Positions 43,902 to 53,298 of a DNA stretch of 64,000 bases are shown here, in pieces. The stretch is taken from assembly GCF_004135625.1 (NCBI RefSeq), contig NZ_SDPV01000002.1, positions 992,001 through 1,056,000 on the forward strand, given 5' to 3'. The notes under the pieces were generated by a model. It was not told where the DNA came from, searched no databases, and was given only the letters and a program-made list of their open reading frames with translations. This stretch comes from Pelagerythrobacter rhizovicinus (GTDB lineage Bacteria > Pseudomonadota > Alphaproteobacteria > Sphingomonadales > Sphingomonadaceae). Made by a program: the position numbers and the translations under genes. Within the stretch, counting starts at the first letter, position 1. Every line of letters starts with the position of its first letter.

Positions 43902-44612
43902 TTAGTTGCCAATGCGATCGATCAGGATCGCGCTCGATGTCAGCAGGGGCACGAACTGCAGAATGGTTTCGAGGCGCCGGCGTGCTGGAGAATCGCCTAC
44001 CGTGACGATATCGTCGGCATAGATACGTGGATCCGGATAGTTGCCACGCTGGATCGCCTCAATGTTGTATACACCGATGTATGTCGTGTCGCCGACGGTT
44101 CGCATTACCACAACGTCGTCCGTTTTGGCGTATTCTGCGAGCCCGCCGGCGTTATTGATTGTCCGCGCGAGCGTCCGAGAAAGCCGCGCCGGATATGCGC
44201 CAGGCTTCTCGACTTCTCCGCCGACCGACACGGTGGGCTGAGACAACTCCGCGGGGATGACACTGACGCTGGGATCGCGGAGAAATCTACCTGCAAGCCG
44301 CTGCGCGATCTTCTCACCGACGCCCGTTGCGGATTCCCCGTCGACGTCGATGGCGCCGACCAACGGGAAATCCAGATTTCCCCGATCGTCCACGATATAA
44401 GTGCCACTCAACGGTTCGGAATTGAGAACCGTGATTTCGAGCTGATCACCCGGCTGCACGCGGGTAACGTAGCCCCCCTCGGGAGGAGGAAGGCTGTCAA
44501 GGTCGGTTAACTCGATCCCAGGCGCCATCGCCACGGAACGATCCTTGCTCACGCAGCCGACAAGCAAGCCGGCCGTCGTAAGGCAGACGAGGAAATACCT
44601 GATGATTGACAT
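43902..44612 (-). CDS. Wza-type polysaccharide export outer-membrane lipoprotein
   Basis: The protein has a lipoprotein signal with lipobox LVGC (Cys20 from the ATG at 44612), the polysaccharide export (PES) domain starting at YVTRVQPGDQLEITV, and a SLBB-like domain PTVSVGGEVEKPGAYPAR. A hydrophobic helix at the C-terminus (FVPLLTSSAILID) could span the outer membrane, as in Wza. An upstream in-frame ATG at 44633 would add seven residues. It sits directly before the BY-kinase gene, the normal Wza-Wzc pairing, and would form the export pore. Confidence 0.9.
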   Translation of the reverse strand: MSIIRYFLVCLTTAGLLVGCVSKDRSVAMAPGIELTDLDSLPPPEGGYVTRVQPGDQLEITVLNSEPLSGTYIVDDRGNLDFPLVGAIDVDGESATGVGEKIAQRLAGRFLRDPSVSVIPAELSQPTVSVGGEVEKPGAYPARLSRTLARTINNAGGLAEYAKTDDVVVMRTVGDTTYIGVYNIEAIQRGNYPDPRIYADDIVTVGDSPARRRLETILQFVPLLTSSAILIDRIGN

Positions 44613-44689
44613 TCTCTTCGTCCAATTTCGCATCTATGTCGAGCACTTACCCGAGCGCTTTCGATAAGCAAGCCCGGGTCATCGCAAAT

Positions 44690-46201
44690 TTAGGAGCCGT
44701 GTTCGGAGTGTTGCCCCCGCCTAGTGCGGCGCGGACCGTGTTCCCGTAGTGGAAGATCCGCAACTTGTGTACCCTTGCCAGTCCAGATCGCGAGCAGAAC
44801 TGCATAGCTCGCCAATGCCGGGACACGCAGGGGATAGTCGATTAGCGATGCGATGAACAGGATCGCCAGTGCGGTCAGCGCTGTAGCCGGCCTGATGTTG
44901 GTGCGAATCTCCGCGCGCCCGGCGCGCCATATTGCCCATCCGCGAACGGCGAAAAGCATTATGGTGAAGATCAGAAGCAGAGCTCCCAATAGGCCGCCGG
45001 CCATCAGCACTTCCAAGAAATCGTTGTGTGCATGGTTCACATACGATGGCCTGAGAAGCGCATCGACTTCGTGCATCCGATAGACATCGTCGAAGGAGCC
45101 TATCCCAGCCCCCCAGGGGAACATATCGGCTGCAATCCGCCAAGTCTCGGGTAACAAATCGGCGCGCGTGTCCGCGATGGGGTCGGAGCCGATGAGCCGC
45201 TCAAAGGCCCGATCGCGTCCCAGGCCGATCGTAACGAGGCCGAGCCCCGCCACAACCACGACGCCAACCGCTGCCGGAGCAATGCGCGCTAATGCGGAAG
45301 AGCGGTGTGTACGCCGTCTGTTGCCGGAAGGCGCCGCCACGGTGATCAGTGCGGCCGTGACACATGCCGAAAAGACGAGCATCAGCAGCCCGGAGCGTGA
45401 TCCCGTTATCAGAATCAACGGAATGAGTAGTAGCATACCACCCATTGCCATTGCACCGCGCTTACCCCTGGTGGTTCCTATATCTTTCCATAACCCCTGC
45501 GCGAGTTGCGCCCAGCAATACATCACCGGGATCAGACTGGCGAGGAACACAGCCTGATGATTGCGATTGGCGAACAGCCCCACCGGCGAGCCATAACTCG
45601 TCAGGCTGTAAAGGTAGAGTGGCCCGCGGGGACTGCCCATGAGCTGCAGCAATCCCCAGATGGCCGTCAACACTCCGAGTCCCAGGATCAAGGTCAATAA
45701 CTTCTCGTGCTGCCGTGCGTCGAGCTGGATGCCTAGGACGAGAACAGCACAAGGCGTGGCCAGTGCAAACAAGGCATTGCGAGTTGCCTGAGGGTCCAGC
45801 GTTAGCGGCCGCCACTGATCCTTCAGCCCCAGCAGCGCATCCAATTCCGCTATCGTCTCTCGTCCCGGCAAAGATTGCCAAATCCCCGGCGGCAGGGGGA
45901 TGAGATGAACCGCAGTCAGGACCACGGTGACCCCTGCTATGGTGACGAGGGGCCAGTACTGCCGGATATGCTTTCGTGAGAGCGTGAGCAGCCCGTACCC
46001 TAGGGCAAGCAACGAGACTGGGCGCAACAGTATGAGCGATTGCATGTCCGCCCGCGAACTGCCCCCGGTCAGAAAAATAGTGACGAGGAATGCGCAAAGG
46101 ACCCCTAGTCGCGCCCGTGAAGACAAGATCCTCTCCAGCACGCGCCCGCGAGGCCGTGAGTGCCTCGGTCGGTCCGAAACAGCGTGTGCCGTTTCCATCA
46201 T
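44690..46201 (-). CDS. O-antigen ligase family protein (Wzy/WaaL-like polymerase)
   Basis: The 503-residue integral membrane protein has about 11-12 hydrophobic segments and the family loop NRNHQAVFLASLIP, with HNDFLEVLMAGG near the C-terminal large loop. NHAHNDFLEVL is the typical Wzy_C/O-antigen ligase signature. It may polymerise repeat units or ligate them to lipid A core; sequence alone does not separate the two. It is the first gene of the leftward polysaccharide operon, whose promoter must lie in the divergent gap after 46201. Confidence 0.88.
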   Translation of the reverse strand: MMETAHAVSDRPRHSRPRGRVLERILSSRARLGVLCAFLVTIFLTGGSSRADMQSLILLRPVSLLALGYGLLTLSRKHIRQYWPLVTIAGVTVVLTAVHLIPLPPGIWQSLPGRETIAELDALLGLKDQWRPLTLDPQATRNALFALATPCAVLVLGIQLDARQHEKLLTLILGLGVLTAIWGLLQLMGSPRGPLYLYSLTSYGSPVGLFANRNHQAVFLASLIPVMYCWAQLAQGLWKDIGTTRGKRGAMAMGGMLLLIPLILITGSRSGLLMLVFSACVTAALITVAAPSGNRRRTHRSSALARIAPAAVGVVVVAGLGLVTIGLGRDRAFERLIGSDPIADTRADLLPETWRIAADMFPWGAGIGSFDDVYRMHEVDALLRPSYVNHAHNDFLEVLMAGGLLGALLLIFTIMLFAVRGWAIWRAGRAEIRTNIRPATALTALAILFIASLIDYPLRVPALASYAVLLAIWTGKGTQVADLPLREHGPRRTRRGQHSEHGS

Positions 46202-46540
46202 CCAATCTCATGGCCAGGCTGGGCGCGCCCGTGGACGCCAAACTGGCGGTGCGGCAGGCGGCGGCGCAAGATCGTCGCGAACATTGGCGTTCTCTTGCAG
46301 CCGCACTTATCGAGGTCAAGACGCGCCTCGGCCTCACCGTATGCTTCTTGAAGCTGGTGTTGTCTTCCACTGGACGCGTGCGCTACACGCGCGGTCGTGC
46401 CGATCTGGGCGAGGGTTTGCCAGAACCTTCAACTCACCTATTTGCGCCTTGATCATTACGGAACAGCTGCCCTCCTCTAAGTTTTTTTGGGGTGCAGTCT
46501 GCCCTGGCAGGTGTCTAGAGACGAAGAGGTCGGCTCCAGA
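46202..46540. other. Divergent intergenic region of the polysaccharide locus
   Basis: The 339 bases separate the leftward O-antigen ligase gene from the rightward dehydratase gene and should hold both promoters. The segment near 46480 has TCCTCTAAGTTTTTTT followed by GGGG, an AT-rich tract within a GC-rich gap. No clear -35/-10 pair, operator palindrome or leader RNA is recognised. A 120-codon ORF at 46090-46452 covers part of it but lacks family features. Confidence 0.5.
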
Positions 46541-48526
46541 ATGCAACTGAACCTGTTTTCAAAGAGATCATCAATGATGCAGCGGGTTCTCGCCATTGCG
46601 ATCGTTTCGTCGGTCGGGCGGCTCGGCGCGTTGCCACGGCGAACGCGGCAACTCATCGTGGCCGCGATGGATGGTGTGTTATGCGCGATCGCGGTTTGGA
46701 TGGCGTTCTCGCTCCGGCTGGGTGAGTTCTACCGCGTGGAGACCAACGTTCTGCTGGTTGCGGCCGCGGCGCTGGTCTTATGGTATCCTATCGCGAGCTG
46801 GCGCGGGGTCTATCGTTCCATCATCCGCTTCTCGGGTGCTCGCGCGATGTTCGGTCTGGGAACGGCGGTCGTCATATACACGATGCCAATGGCCGTCCTC
46901 TTCCTGGCCAATGGGTTCGCAGGGATTCCCCGTACGATCGCGCTGATTCAACCCATTATATTTCTCACGCTGATGGCGGTAAGCCGCCTGACGATCCGGT
47001 TCGTGCTAATCGACATCGTCAACGGGCATCGCGCGGACACCGCTCGCCGGGTGGTGGCTATCTATGGTGCAGGCAGCGCCGGTCAGCAGCTCGCCCTCTC
47101 GTTGCGACATGAGCCGCACGTGCGGCTCGCCGCGTTCATCGACGACGATGCGCGTCTCGCAGGTCAGCAGCTTGACGGAGTTACCGTGCATCCGGCGACA
47201 AAGCTCGACGCGCTTCTGGATAGCAACGACATTGATGAGGTTCTCCTGGCGCTTCCCAGTGCGAGCCGATTGCGCCGCAAGGCGATCATCGAAGCATTGC
47301 AGAAGCACCCAGTGGCAGTCCGTTCATTGCCAAGCGTGGGCAACCTCATCGATGGAAAGGTCTCGGTCAGCGATCTGCGGAACGTTTCGATAGACGATCT
47401 TCTCGGCCGCGATCCGGTGCGCCCGAATGAGTTACTCATCGGGAAGACCGTGACGGCAAAGCGGGTCATGGTGACAGGGGCTGGCGGATCGATCGGGGGC
47501 GAGCTTTGCCGCCAGATATTGCGCTCTCGCCCCGCCGAGTTGATCCTCCTCGAGCGGTCGGAGTACGCTCTCTACGCTATAGGAGTTGAGCTCGATGCGC
47601 TCGCAGATACGCTCGACGTGCGCGTTCCCATCGTGCCGGTATTAGGTGATCTCGGTGATTCCGATGCCGTACAGCGCATTTTCGAGAAGCGACGCCCCGA
47701 AACGGTATTTCACGCAGCGGCTTACAAACATGTTCCGCTAGTTGAAAGCAATCCCATTGCAGGTCTGCGCAACAACATATTCGGTACATTGAACGCTTGC
47801 CTTGCTGCCGAGAAATGCGGCGTGCGGAACTTCGTCCTGATCAGCACGGACAAGGCCGTGCGGCCTACAAACGTGATGGGCGCATCGAAGCGTGTGTGCG
47901 AACTGATTCTGCAAGGGCGTGCTCAATTGCATGGACCGAGGCGCGACCGGACGATCTTCACGATGGTGCGGTTCGGTAACGTTCTCGGATCGAGCGGCTC
48001 CGTCGTGCCGCGTTTCCAGCGTCAGATCAGAGAGGGAGGGCCCGTCACGCTGACTCACAGCGACGTCACGCGATATTTCATGACGATACCTGAAGCGGCC
48101 CAGCTCGTCATCCAGGCAGGCGCGATGGCCAAGGGCGGAGAGGTGTTTGTTCTCGATATGGGTGAGCCGGTGCGCATCCTCGACCTAGCCCGAAGCATGA
48201 TCCACCTGTCGGGTATGAGCATTCGAGATGAGGCAAATCCCGACGGGGACATCGAAATATGCGAAGTTGGTCTTCGTCCCGGCGAGAAGCTCTACGAGGA
48301 ACTTCTCATCGGCGACAATCCGGAGCCGACCATTCATGAACGTATCCTCAAAGCGAACGAGGCGATGATATCTTGGGCTATTCTGCAACGCACACTGGAT
48401 CGGATGAGCATGTTTCTAAGTCGAGGCGATAACGTCGGGGCGACTTCGCTGCTTAGCGAACTGGTGCCCGAGTACCGACCAGCCGCAGGAGATAGCCCCC
48501 TCAGGGTTTCCGACAAAGCAAGCTGA
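46541..48526 (+). CDS. PglF/WbpM/CapD-type nucleoside-diphosphate sugar 4,6-dehydratase
   Basis: The 661-residue protein has four N-terminal transmembrane segments, a CoA-binding-like Rossmann domain (AIYGAGSAGQQLAL) and a C-terminal SDR (VMVTGAGGSIGGELCRQIL). The catalytic stretch STDKAVRPTNVMGASKR has Met in place of the usual Tyr, the hallmark of PglF/WbpM dehydratases. They convert UDP-GlcNAc to the 4-keto-6-deoxy sugar used for bacillosamine, FucNAc or QuiNAc. The start at 46541 is preferred; MMQRVL 11 codons later is an alternative. Confidence 0.93.
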   Translation: MQLNLFSKRSSMMQRVLAIAIVSSVGRLGALPRRTRQLIVAAMDGVLCAIAVWMAFSLRLGEFYRVETNVLLVAAAALVLWYPIASWRGVYRSIIRFSGARAMFGLGTAVVIYTMPMAVLFLANGFAGIPRTIALIQPIIFLTLMAVSRLTIRFVLIDIVNGHRADTARRVVAIYGAGSAGQQLALSLRHEPHVRLAAFIDDDARLAGQQLDGVTVHPATKLDALLDSNDIDEVLLALPSASRLRRKAIIEALQKHPVAVRSLPSVGNLIDGKVSVSDLRNVSIDDLLGRDPVRPNELLIGKTVTAKRVMVTGAGGSIGGELCRQILRSRPAELILLERSEYALYAIGVELDALADTLDVRVPIVPVLGDLGDSDAVQRIFEKRRPETVFHAAAYKHVPLVESNPIAGLRNNIFGTLNACLAAEKCGVRNFVLISTDKAVRPTNVMGASKRVCELILQGRAQLHGPRRDRTIFTMVRFGNVLGSSGSVVPRFQRQIREGGPVTLTHSDVTRYFMTIPEAAQLVIQAGAMAKGGEVFVLDMGEPVRILDLARSMIHLSGMSIRDEANPDGDIEICEVGLRPGEKLYEELLIGDNPEPTIHERILKANEAMISWAILQRTLDRMSMFLSRGDNVGATSLLSELVPEYRPAAGDSPLRVSDKAS

Positions 48527-48703
48527 GCGCACAGAGGAACGCCCCCATCGTGCTTGACATCGATTGCGCCCCCGATACCCGACGCGATCGCTTTGGCCGT
48601 CATATGGCTGCCATCTAAACTGCCAAGATTACAAACGCGCCTCTGTCTGGCTGCCGGCGAGTAGCCGCGGACCTGACGGCATCAAGATCGAGTATCTGAG
48701 CTC

Positions 48704-49864
48704 ATGCATAGCGGCATAAAGATTCTTACAGTGTTCGGGACGAGGCCTGAGGCGATCAAGATGGCGCCTGTGGTCCAGGCGCTCGCCGGAGCTGACGGAG
48801 TGGTCGCCCGCGTTTGCGTGACGGGGCAGCACCGGCAGATGCTTGATCAGGTCCTCGACCTGTTTGGCATCGTACCCGACTATGATCTTGATCTGATGAA
48901 GCCGGGGCAGGACCTAACTGATATTACATGTAACGTGCTTGGTGGGCTGCGCCCAATACTGTCCGACTTTCAGCCCGACATGGTTCTGGTTCACGGTGAC
49001 ACCTCCACGACGTTGGCGGCATCGCTGGCCGCCTACTACCAGCGTATTCCTGTAGGTCATGTCGAGGCGGGGCTGAGGACAGGGGATATTTTGTCCCCTT
49101 GGCCTGAGGAGGTGAATCGAAAAGTCGCTGGTACCGTAACACGGCTGCACTTTGCACCTACCGAGCGGTCACGGCAGAATCTGATCGCGGAGAACGTCTT
49201 GCCCGAGCATATTCATGTGACCGGCAATACGGTGATCGATGCACTGCAGGAAGTCGTCGGACATATTGAAGCCGATGCCTCGCTGGAGGCGGATTTGGCC
49301 GGACACTTCGACTTGGATGCGGCAAGGCACCTAATCCTCGTCACGGGCCATCGCCGTGAGAGCTTCGGCGGCGGTTTCGAGCGTATTTGCGCCGCGCTGG
49401 TGGAGATTGCGGCTCGTGAGGATGTTGAGATTGTATACCCGGTGCACCTGAATCCAAACGTGAAAGGCCCTGTTGAGCGGCTTCTTTCGGACTTGCCGAA
49501 CGTGCGACTGATCGAGCCCCAGGACTATCTTCCGTTCGTCTACCTGATGAATCGCGCCTCGATCATTCTGACGGACTCAGGTGGTATCCAGGAAGAAGCG
49601 CCGTCTCTGGGCAAGCCGGTGCTGGTAATGCGCGACACGACCGAGAGGCCTGAAGCGCTCGACGCGGGTACGGTTCGGCTTGTCGGAACTGATACGGCCC
49701 TCATCGTCAGCAACGTTTCGCAGCTACTAGATAGTCGAGAAGCGTACCAAGAGATGAGCTTTGCCCATAACCCCTACGGAGATGGACAGGCTTCCAAGCG
49801 GATTTTGTCGGCAATACGGCAATGGGCAAAGGGGTATGCAACGGAGGTGGCGACTGCCGTATGA
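48704..49864 (+). CDS. wecB: WecB, non-hydrolysing UDP-N-acetylglucosamine 2-epimerase
   Basis: The 386-residue protein has the expected family segments [41 protein letters not shown] and [29 protein letters not shown]. It interconverts UDP-GlcNAc and UDP-ManNAc by a transient 2-acetamidoglucal. Its stop overlaps the wecC start by four bases, so UDP-ManNAcA is the intended product. The 177-base gap before it follows the dehydratase gene and may hold a promoter. Confidence 0.96.
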   Translation: MHSGIKILTVFGTRPEAIKMAPVVQALAGADGVVARVCVTGQHRQMLDQVLDLFGIVPDYDLDLMKPGQDLTDITCNVLGGLRPILSDFQPDMVLVHGDTSTTLAASLAAYYQRIPVGHVEAGLRTGDILSPWPEEVNRKVAGTVTRLHFAPTERSRQNLIAENVLPEHIHVTGNTVIDALQEVVGHIEADASLEADLAGHFDLDAARHLILVTGHRRESFGGGFERICAALVEIAAREDVEIVYPVHLNPNVKGPVERLLSDLPNVRLIEPQDYLPFVYLMNRASIILTDSGGIQEEAPSLGKPVLVMRDTTERPEALDAGTVRLVGTDTALIVSNVSQLLDSREAYQEMSFAHNPYGDGQASKRILSAIRQWAKGYATEVATAV

Positions 49865-51135
49865 GCAAGCGTTTCGAAGTGATATCCGTTATCGGTCTAG
49901 GATACATAGGGTTGCCTACGGCAGCAATGTTTGCGTCACGCAAACTGAGCGTGATCGGCGTCGACGTGAACGAGCGTGCGGTTGATACTATCAACTGTGG
50001 CGAGATTCATATCGTCGAGCCCGATCTCGACATCGCCGTGCACTCGGCCGTCACGGAAGGCTACTTGCGGGCTACTTCACAGCCCGAACCAGCCGATGCG
50101 TTCCTTGTTGCGGTGCCGACACCCTTTAAGGGGGACCATCGGGAGCCCGATCTGAGCTATATCGAAGCGGCCGCCCGCGCTGTCGCGCCCGTGCTGAAGC
50201 GCGGCGACCTGGTAGTGCTGGAATCAACGTCGCCAGTGGGGGCGACGGAGCAGATGGCAGATTGGCTGGCGGAGGCCCGCTCGGATCTTACCTTTCCTCA
50301 AGCGGCAGGAGAGGATTCCGACATCCGCATCGCATATTGCCCGGAGCGTGTGTTGCCGGGCAAGGTAATGCAGGAGTTGATTCACAATGATCGCGTGATT
50401 GGCGGGATGACGCCGAAATGCTCCACCGCCGCCGTGACCCTCTACAAGCTCTTCGTTGAAGGGGAATGCGTCGTCACTGACGCCCGTACGGCAGAGATGG
50501 CAAAGTTGACCGAAAACAGCTTCCGTGACGTCAACATTGCCTTCGCGAACGAGCTTTCAATCATCTGCGATAAGCTCGACGTCGACGTTTGGGAGCTGAT
50601 TGCCCTCGCCAACCGCCATCCGCGGGTGAATATCCTACAGCCAGGCCCCGGGGTGGGTGGTCATTGCATCGCAGTGGACCCCTGGTTCATCGTCTCGAAG
50701 ACGCCAGCGGAGGCGCGCCTGATCCGAACTGCGCGTGAGGTGAACGATGCGAAACCTGGGTGGGTAATCGAGAAACTGAGAGAGGCGGTCAAAGAGTGGC
50801 TGGGCGAGAGCGCTGACCGGAGGGAGGAAGACCTCGTGATTGCGTGTTACGGGATTTCCTTTAAGGCCGACATTGACGATCTTCGCGAGAGTCCGGCCTT
50901 GGCCATTGTCGAGGAATTATCCCGCTCACACGCCGGCGAGATATGGATTGTCGAACCGAATATAGCTCGGCTCCCCCGCTCCCTTGATGGAAGGGCCCGG
51001 CTAGTTTCGCCTTCAGAAGCTCTGGAGAATGCGGATGTAGGAGCTTTGCTCGTGGATCATAAAGAGTTCCGAGCATTACCGGAGCCTGCCGGCAGGTTGC
51101 TTGACTTTAAAGGCGTTCGCCAAAGGACTTCGTGA
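49861..51135 (+). CDS. wecC: WecC, UDP-N-acetyl-D-mannosamine 6-dehydrogenase
   Basis: The 424-residue enzyme has the NAD fold [29 protein letters not shown] and the catalytic cysteine segment [16 protein letters not shown]. It oxidises UDP-ManNAc twice to UDP-ManNAcA, an acidic unit of many surface glycans. The ATG at 49861 overlaps the wecB stop; pseB follows after one base. The C-terminal domain [14 protein letters not shown] is present, so the protein is complete. Confidence 0.96.
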   Translation: MSKRFEVISVIGLGYIGLPTAAMFASRKLSVIGVDVNERAVDTINCGEIHIVEPDLDIAVHSAVTEGYLRATSQPEPADAFLVAVPTPFKGDHREPDLSYIEAAARAVAPVLKRGDLVVLESTSPVGATEQMADWLAEARSDLTFPQAAGEDSDIRIAYCPERVLPGKVMQELIHNDRVIGGMTPKCSTAAVTLYKLFVEGECVVTDARTAEMAKLTENSFRDVNIAFANELSIICDKLDVDVWELIALANRHPRVNILQPGPGVGGHCIAVDPWFIVSKTPAEARLIRTAREVNDAKPGWVIEKLREAVKEWLGESADRREEDLVIACYGISFKADIDDLRESPALAIVEELSRSHAGEIWIVEPNIARLPRSLDGRARLVSPSEALENADVGALLVDHKEFRALPEPAGRLLDFKGVRQRTS

Positions 51136-51136
51136 T

Positions 51137-52135
51137 ATGCTAAATGGGAAGACCGTCTTGGTAACCGGTGGGACCGGCTCGTTCGGTAACACATTCGTGC
51201 CATTGACATTGGACAAGTACAACCCAAAGAAAATCATCATATTCTCACGCGATGAGATGAAGCAGTGGGAGATGGCGAAGAAGTTCACCCACGATGACCG
51301 TGTTCGCTTCTTCATTGGTGACGTCAGGGATCGTGACAGGTTGTACCGCGCGCTGGATGATGTCGATTTTGTGGTTCACGCTGCGGCGACTAAAATCGTC
51401 CCAACCGCTGAATACGATCCTTTTGAATGCGTAAAAACCAATGTTATCGGTGCAATGAATCTGATCGATGCGTGTATAGATAAGGGCGTCAGGCGTGTTG
51501 TTGCGCTTTCAACTGACAAGGCCAGCAGTCCCATAAATCTTTACGGGGCGACAAAATTAGCGTCGGATAAGCTGTTCGTGGCTGGTAATTCCTATTCGGG
51601 AGGTCGCGATACGCGTTTCTCGGTAGTTCGATATGGCAACGTCATGGGATCTCGTGGCTCGGTCATCCCGTTCTTTATGTCCATCAAGGACCGCGGTGTT
51701 TTGCCGATAACCGATGAGAGGATGACCCGTTTCATGATCTCTCTCGAGCAAGGCGTGGAACTGGTGTGGCATGCGCTTGAGGACATGGAGGGGGGTGAGA
51801 TCTACGTGAAGAAAATTCCCTCGATGAAGGTGACCGATCTCGCGCGTGTGATTGCTCCCGATGCGAAGCTAGAAATTGTCGGCATGCGTCCGGGCGAGAA
51901 GTTGCACGAGCAGATGATAAGTGCGGAAGACGCCACCTCGACCTACGAGTATCCGGAGCACTTCAAAATACTGCCGACCATACATCGGTGGGATGAGGAT
52001 GCAGGACGTATAAAGGATGGCAAGCGACTGGCTGAGGGTTTCGTTTACTCAAGCGACAACAATGCAGAGTGGATGACTCCTGACGAACTGGGCAACTGGA
52101 TTGCCGCCAACAGAGACAAGATCGGAAATATCTGA
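51137..52135 (+). CDS. pseB: PseB, UDP-N-acetylglucosamine 4,6-dehydratase (inverting)
   Basis: The 332-residue SDR has the NAD motif GGTGSFG (11-17) and the catalytic set D127, K128, Y136 and K140 in STDKASSPINLYGATK, matching the Helicobacter FlaA1 residues with a five-residue shift. SVVRYGNVMGSRGSV is another PseB mark. It makes UDP-2-acetamido-2,6-dideoxy-beta-L-arabino-hexos-4-ulose, the first step of pseudaminic acid synthesis. AAAGGA precedes the ATG. Its stop shares one base with the pseC start (TGATG). Confidence 0.97.
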   Translation: MLNGKTVLVTGGTGSFGNTFVPLTLDKYNPKKIIIFSRDEMKQWEMAKKFTHDDRVRFFIGDVRDRDRLYRALDDVDFVVHAAATKIVPTAEYDPFECVKTNVIGAMNLIDACIDKGVRRVVALSTDKASSPINLYGATKLASDKLFVAGNSYSGGRDTRFSVVRYGNVMGSRGSVIPFFMSIKDRGVLPITDERMTRFMISLEQGVELVWHALEDMEGGEIYVKKIPSMKVTDLARVIAPDAKLEIVGMRPGEKLHEQMISAEDATSTYEYPEHFKILPTIHRWDEDAGRIKDGKRLAEGFVYSSDNNAEWMTPDELGNWIAANRDKIGNI

Positions 52136-53298
52136 TGGGAGGGATCCCTTATGGTAGGCAGGAAATTCTGCAGCCAGATATCGACGCGGTCGTCGATGTC
52201 CTCCGATCAGATTTTCTGACGCAAGGGCCCGTCGTCCCGGCGTTCGAGGCTAAAGTGGCGGCGTACTGTGGCGCTAGCCATGCGTCCGCGATGAATAGCG
52301 CGACCTCGGCCCTGCACGTCGCCTGTTTGGCATTGGGGTTGAAGCCAGGCGATTGGCTGTGGACCACGCCGGTCACTTTCGTCGCGTCATCCAATTGTGC
52401 GCTCCATTGCGGAGCGAAAGTCGACTTCGTCGATGTAGATCCTCGTACCTATAATCTCTCTCCCGATGCCTTGGAGCGCAAACTTAGGACGGCCAACGCG
52501 GCGGGGTGTTTACCGAAGATCGTCGTGCCCGTGCATCTGGCGGGCCAACCCTGCGACATGGAAGCGATCTACCGTCTCGCGCGCGAATATGGTTTCCATG
52601 TCATTGAGGATGCATCACACGCCATCGGTGGGCGCTATCAGGGCGAGCCCATCGGCAACTGCCGCTACAGCGATGTAACGATCTTCAGTTTTCATCCGGT
52701 AAAGATTATTACTACCGCCGAGGGCGGCATTGCACTGACCAACGACGCCGGGATAGCCGAGCGAATGAATTTGCTTCGCAGTCACGGCATCACGCGCGAG
52801 CCGCAATTGATGGCTGGCGGCTCCGACGGCCCCTGGTACTACGAACAGCTCGAGCTGGGGTACAATTACCGGATGACTGAGGTTCAGGCTGCGCTGGGTC
52901 TATCGCAGATTGAGCGGCTGGACGATTATGTCACCCGCCGACACAAACTGGCGCGTCGATATGACGATTTGCTCGAGGATCTGCCATTGACCCTTCCTTG
53001 GCAGCATCCTGACGGCTACTCAGGTCTCCACCTCTATATCGTGCGCCTGAATCTCGGAGAGATCAGAAAGACCCATCGCGAGGTATTCTCTTCTCTGCGA
53101 GAGCAGGGAATTGGCGTCAATCTTCATTACATCCCGATCTATCGCCAGCCGTACTATGAAAAACTCGGTCTCCGCCGCGAGGATTTTCCTCATGCTGAAG
53201 CATACTATCGAGAGGCGATAAGCCTGCCGATGTATCCGACGTTGACCGAGGAGGAGCAGGACCGCGTAGTCAAGGCATTGCATGAGGCGGCCAGTTGA
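52135..53298 (+). CDS. pseC: PseC, UDP-4-amino-4,6-dideoxy-N-acetyl-beta-L-altrosamine transaminase
   Basis: The 387-residue aminotransferase of the DegT/DnrJ/EryC1 family has PLP-lysine K190 in FSFHPVKIITTAEGG, EDASHAIGG as the aspartate region and GYNYRMTEVQAALGL. It transfers an amino group from glutamate to the PseB product at C4. PseC-specific features are IPYGRQ at the start and LPMYPTLTEEEQ at the end. It overlaps the next gene by four bases (TTGA, 53295-53298), so all pse genes are coupled. Confidence 0.96.
   Translation: MGGIPYGRQEILQPDIDAVVDVLRSDFLTQGPVVPAFEAKVAAYCGASHASAMNSATSALHVACLALGLKPGDWLWTTPVTFVASSNCALHCGAKVDFVDVDPRTYNLSPDALERKLRTANAAGCLPKIVVPVHLAGQPCDMEAIYRLAREYGFHVIEDASHAIGGRYQGEPIGNCRYSDVTIFSFHPVKIITTAEGGIALTNDAGIAERMNLLRSHGITREPQLMAGGSDGPWYYEQLELGYNYRMTEVQAALGLSQIERLDDYVTRRHKLARRYDDLLEDLPLTLPWQHPDGYSGLHLYIVRLNLGEIRKTHREVFSSLREQGIGVNLHYIPIYRQPYYEKLGLRREDFPHAEAYYREAISLPMYPTLTEEEQDRVVKALHEAAS

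Noticed and set aside
46090-46452. A 120-codon ORF covering the start of the O-antigen ligase gene and part of the divergent gap
   Set aside because: No motif, no ribosome-binding site, and it overlaps the N-terminus of a supported gene.
48554-48559. TTGACA before wecB
   Set aside because: No acceptable -10 element follows at a suitable distance.
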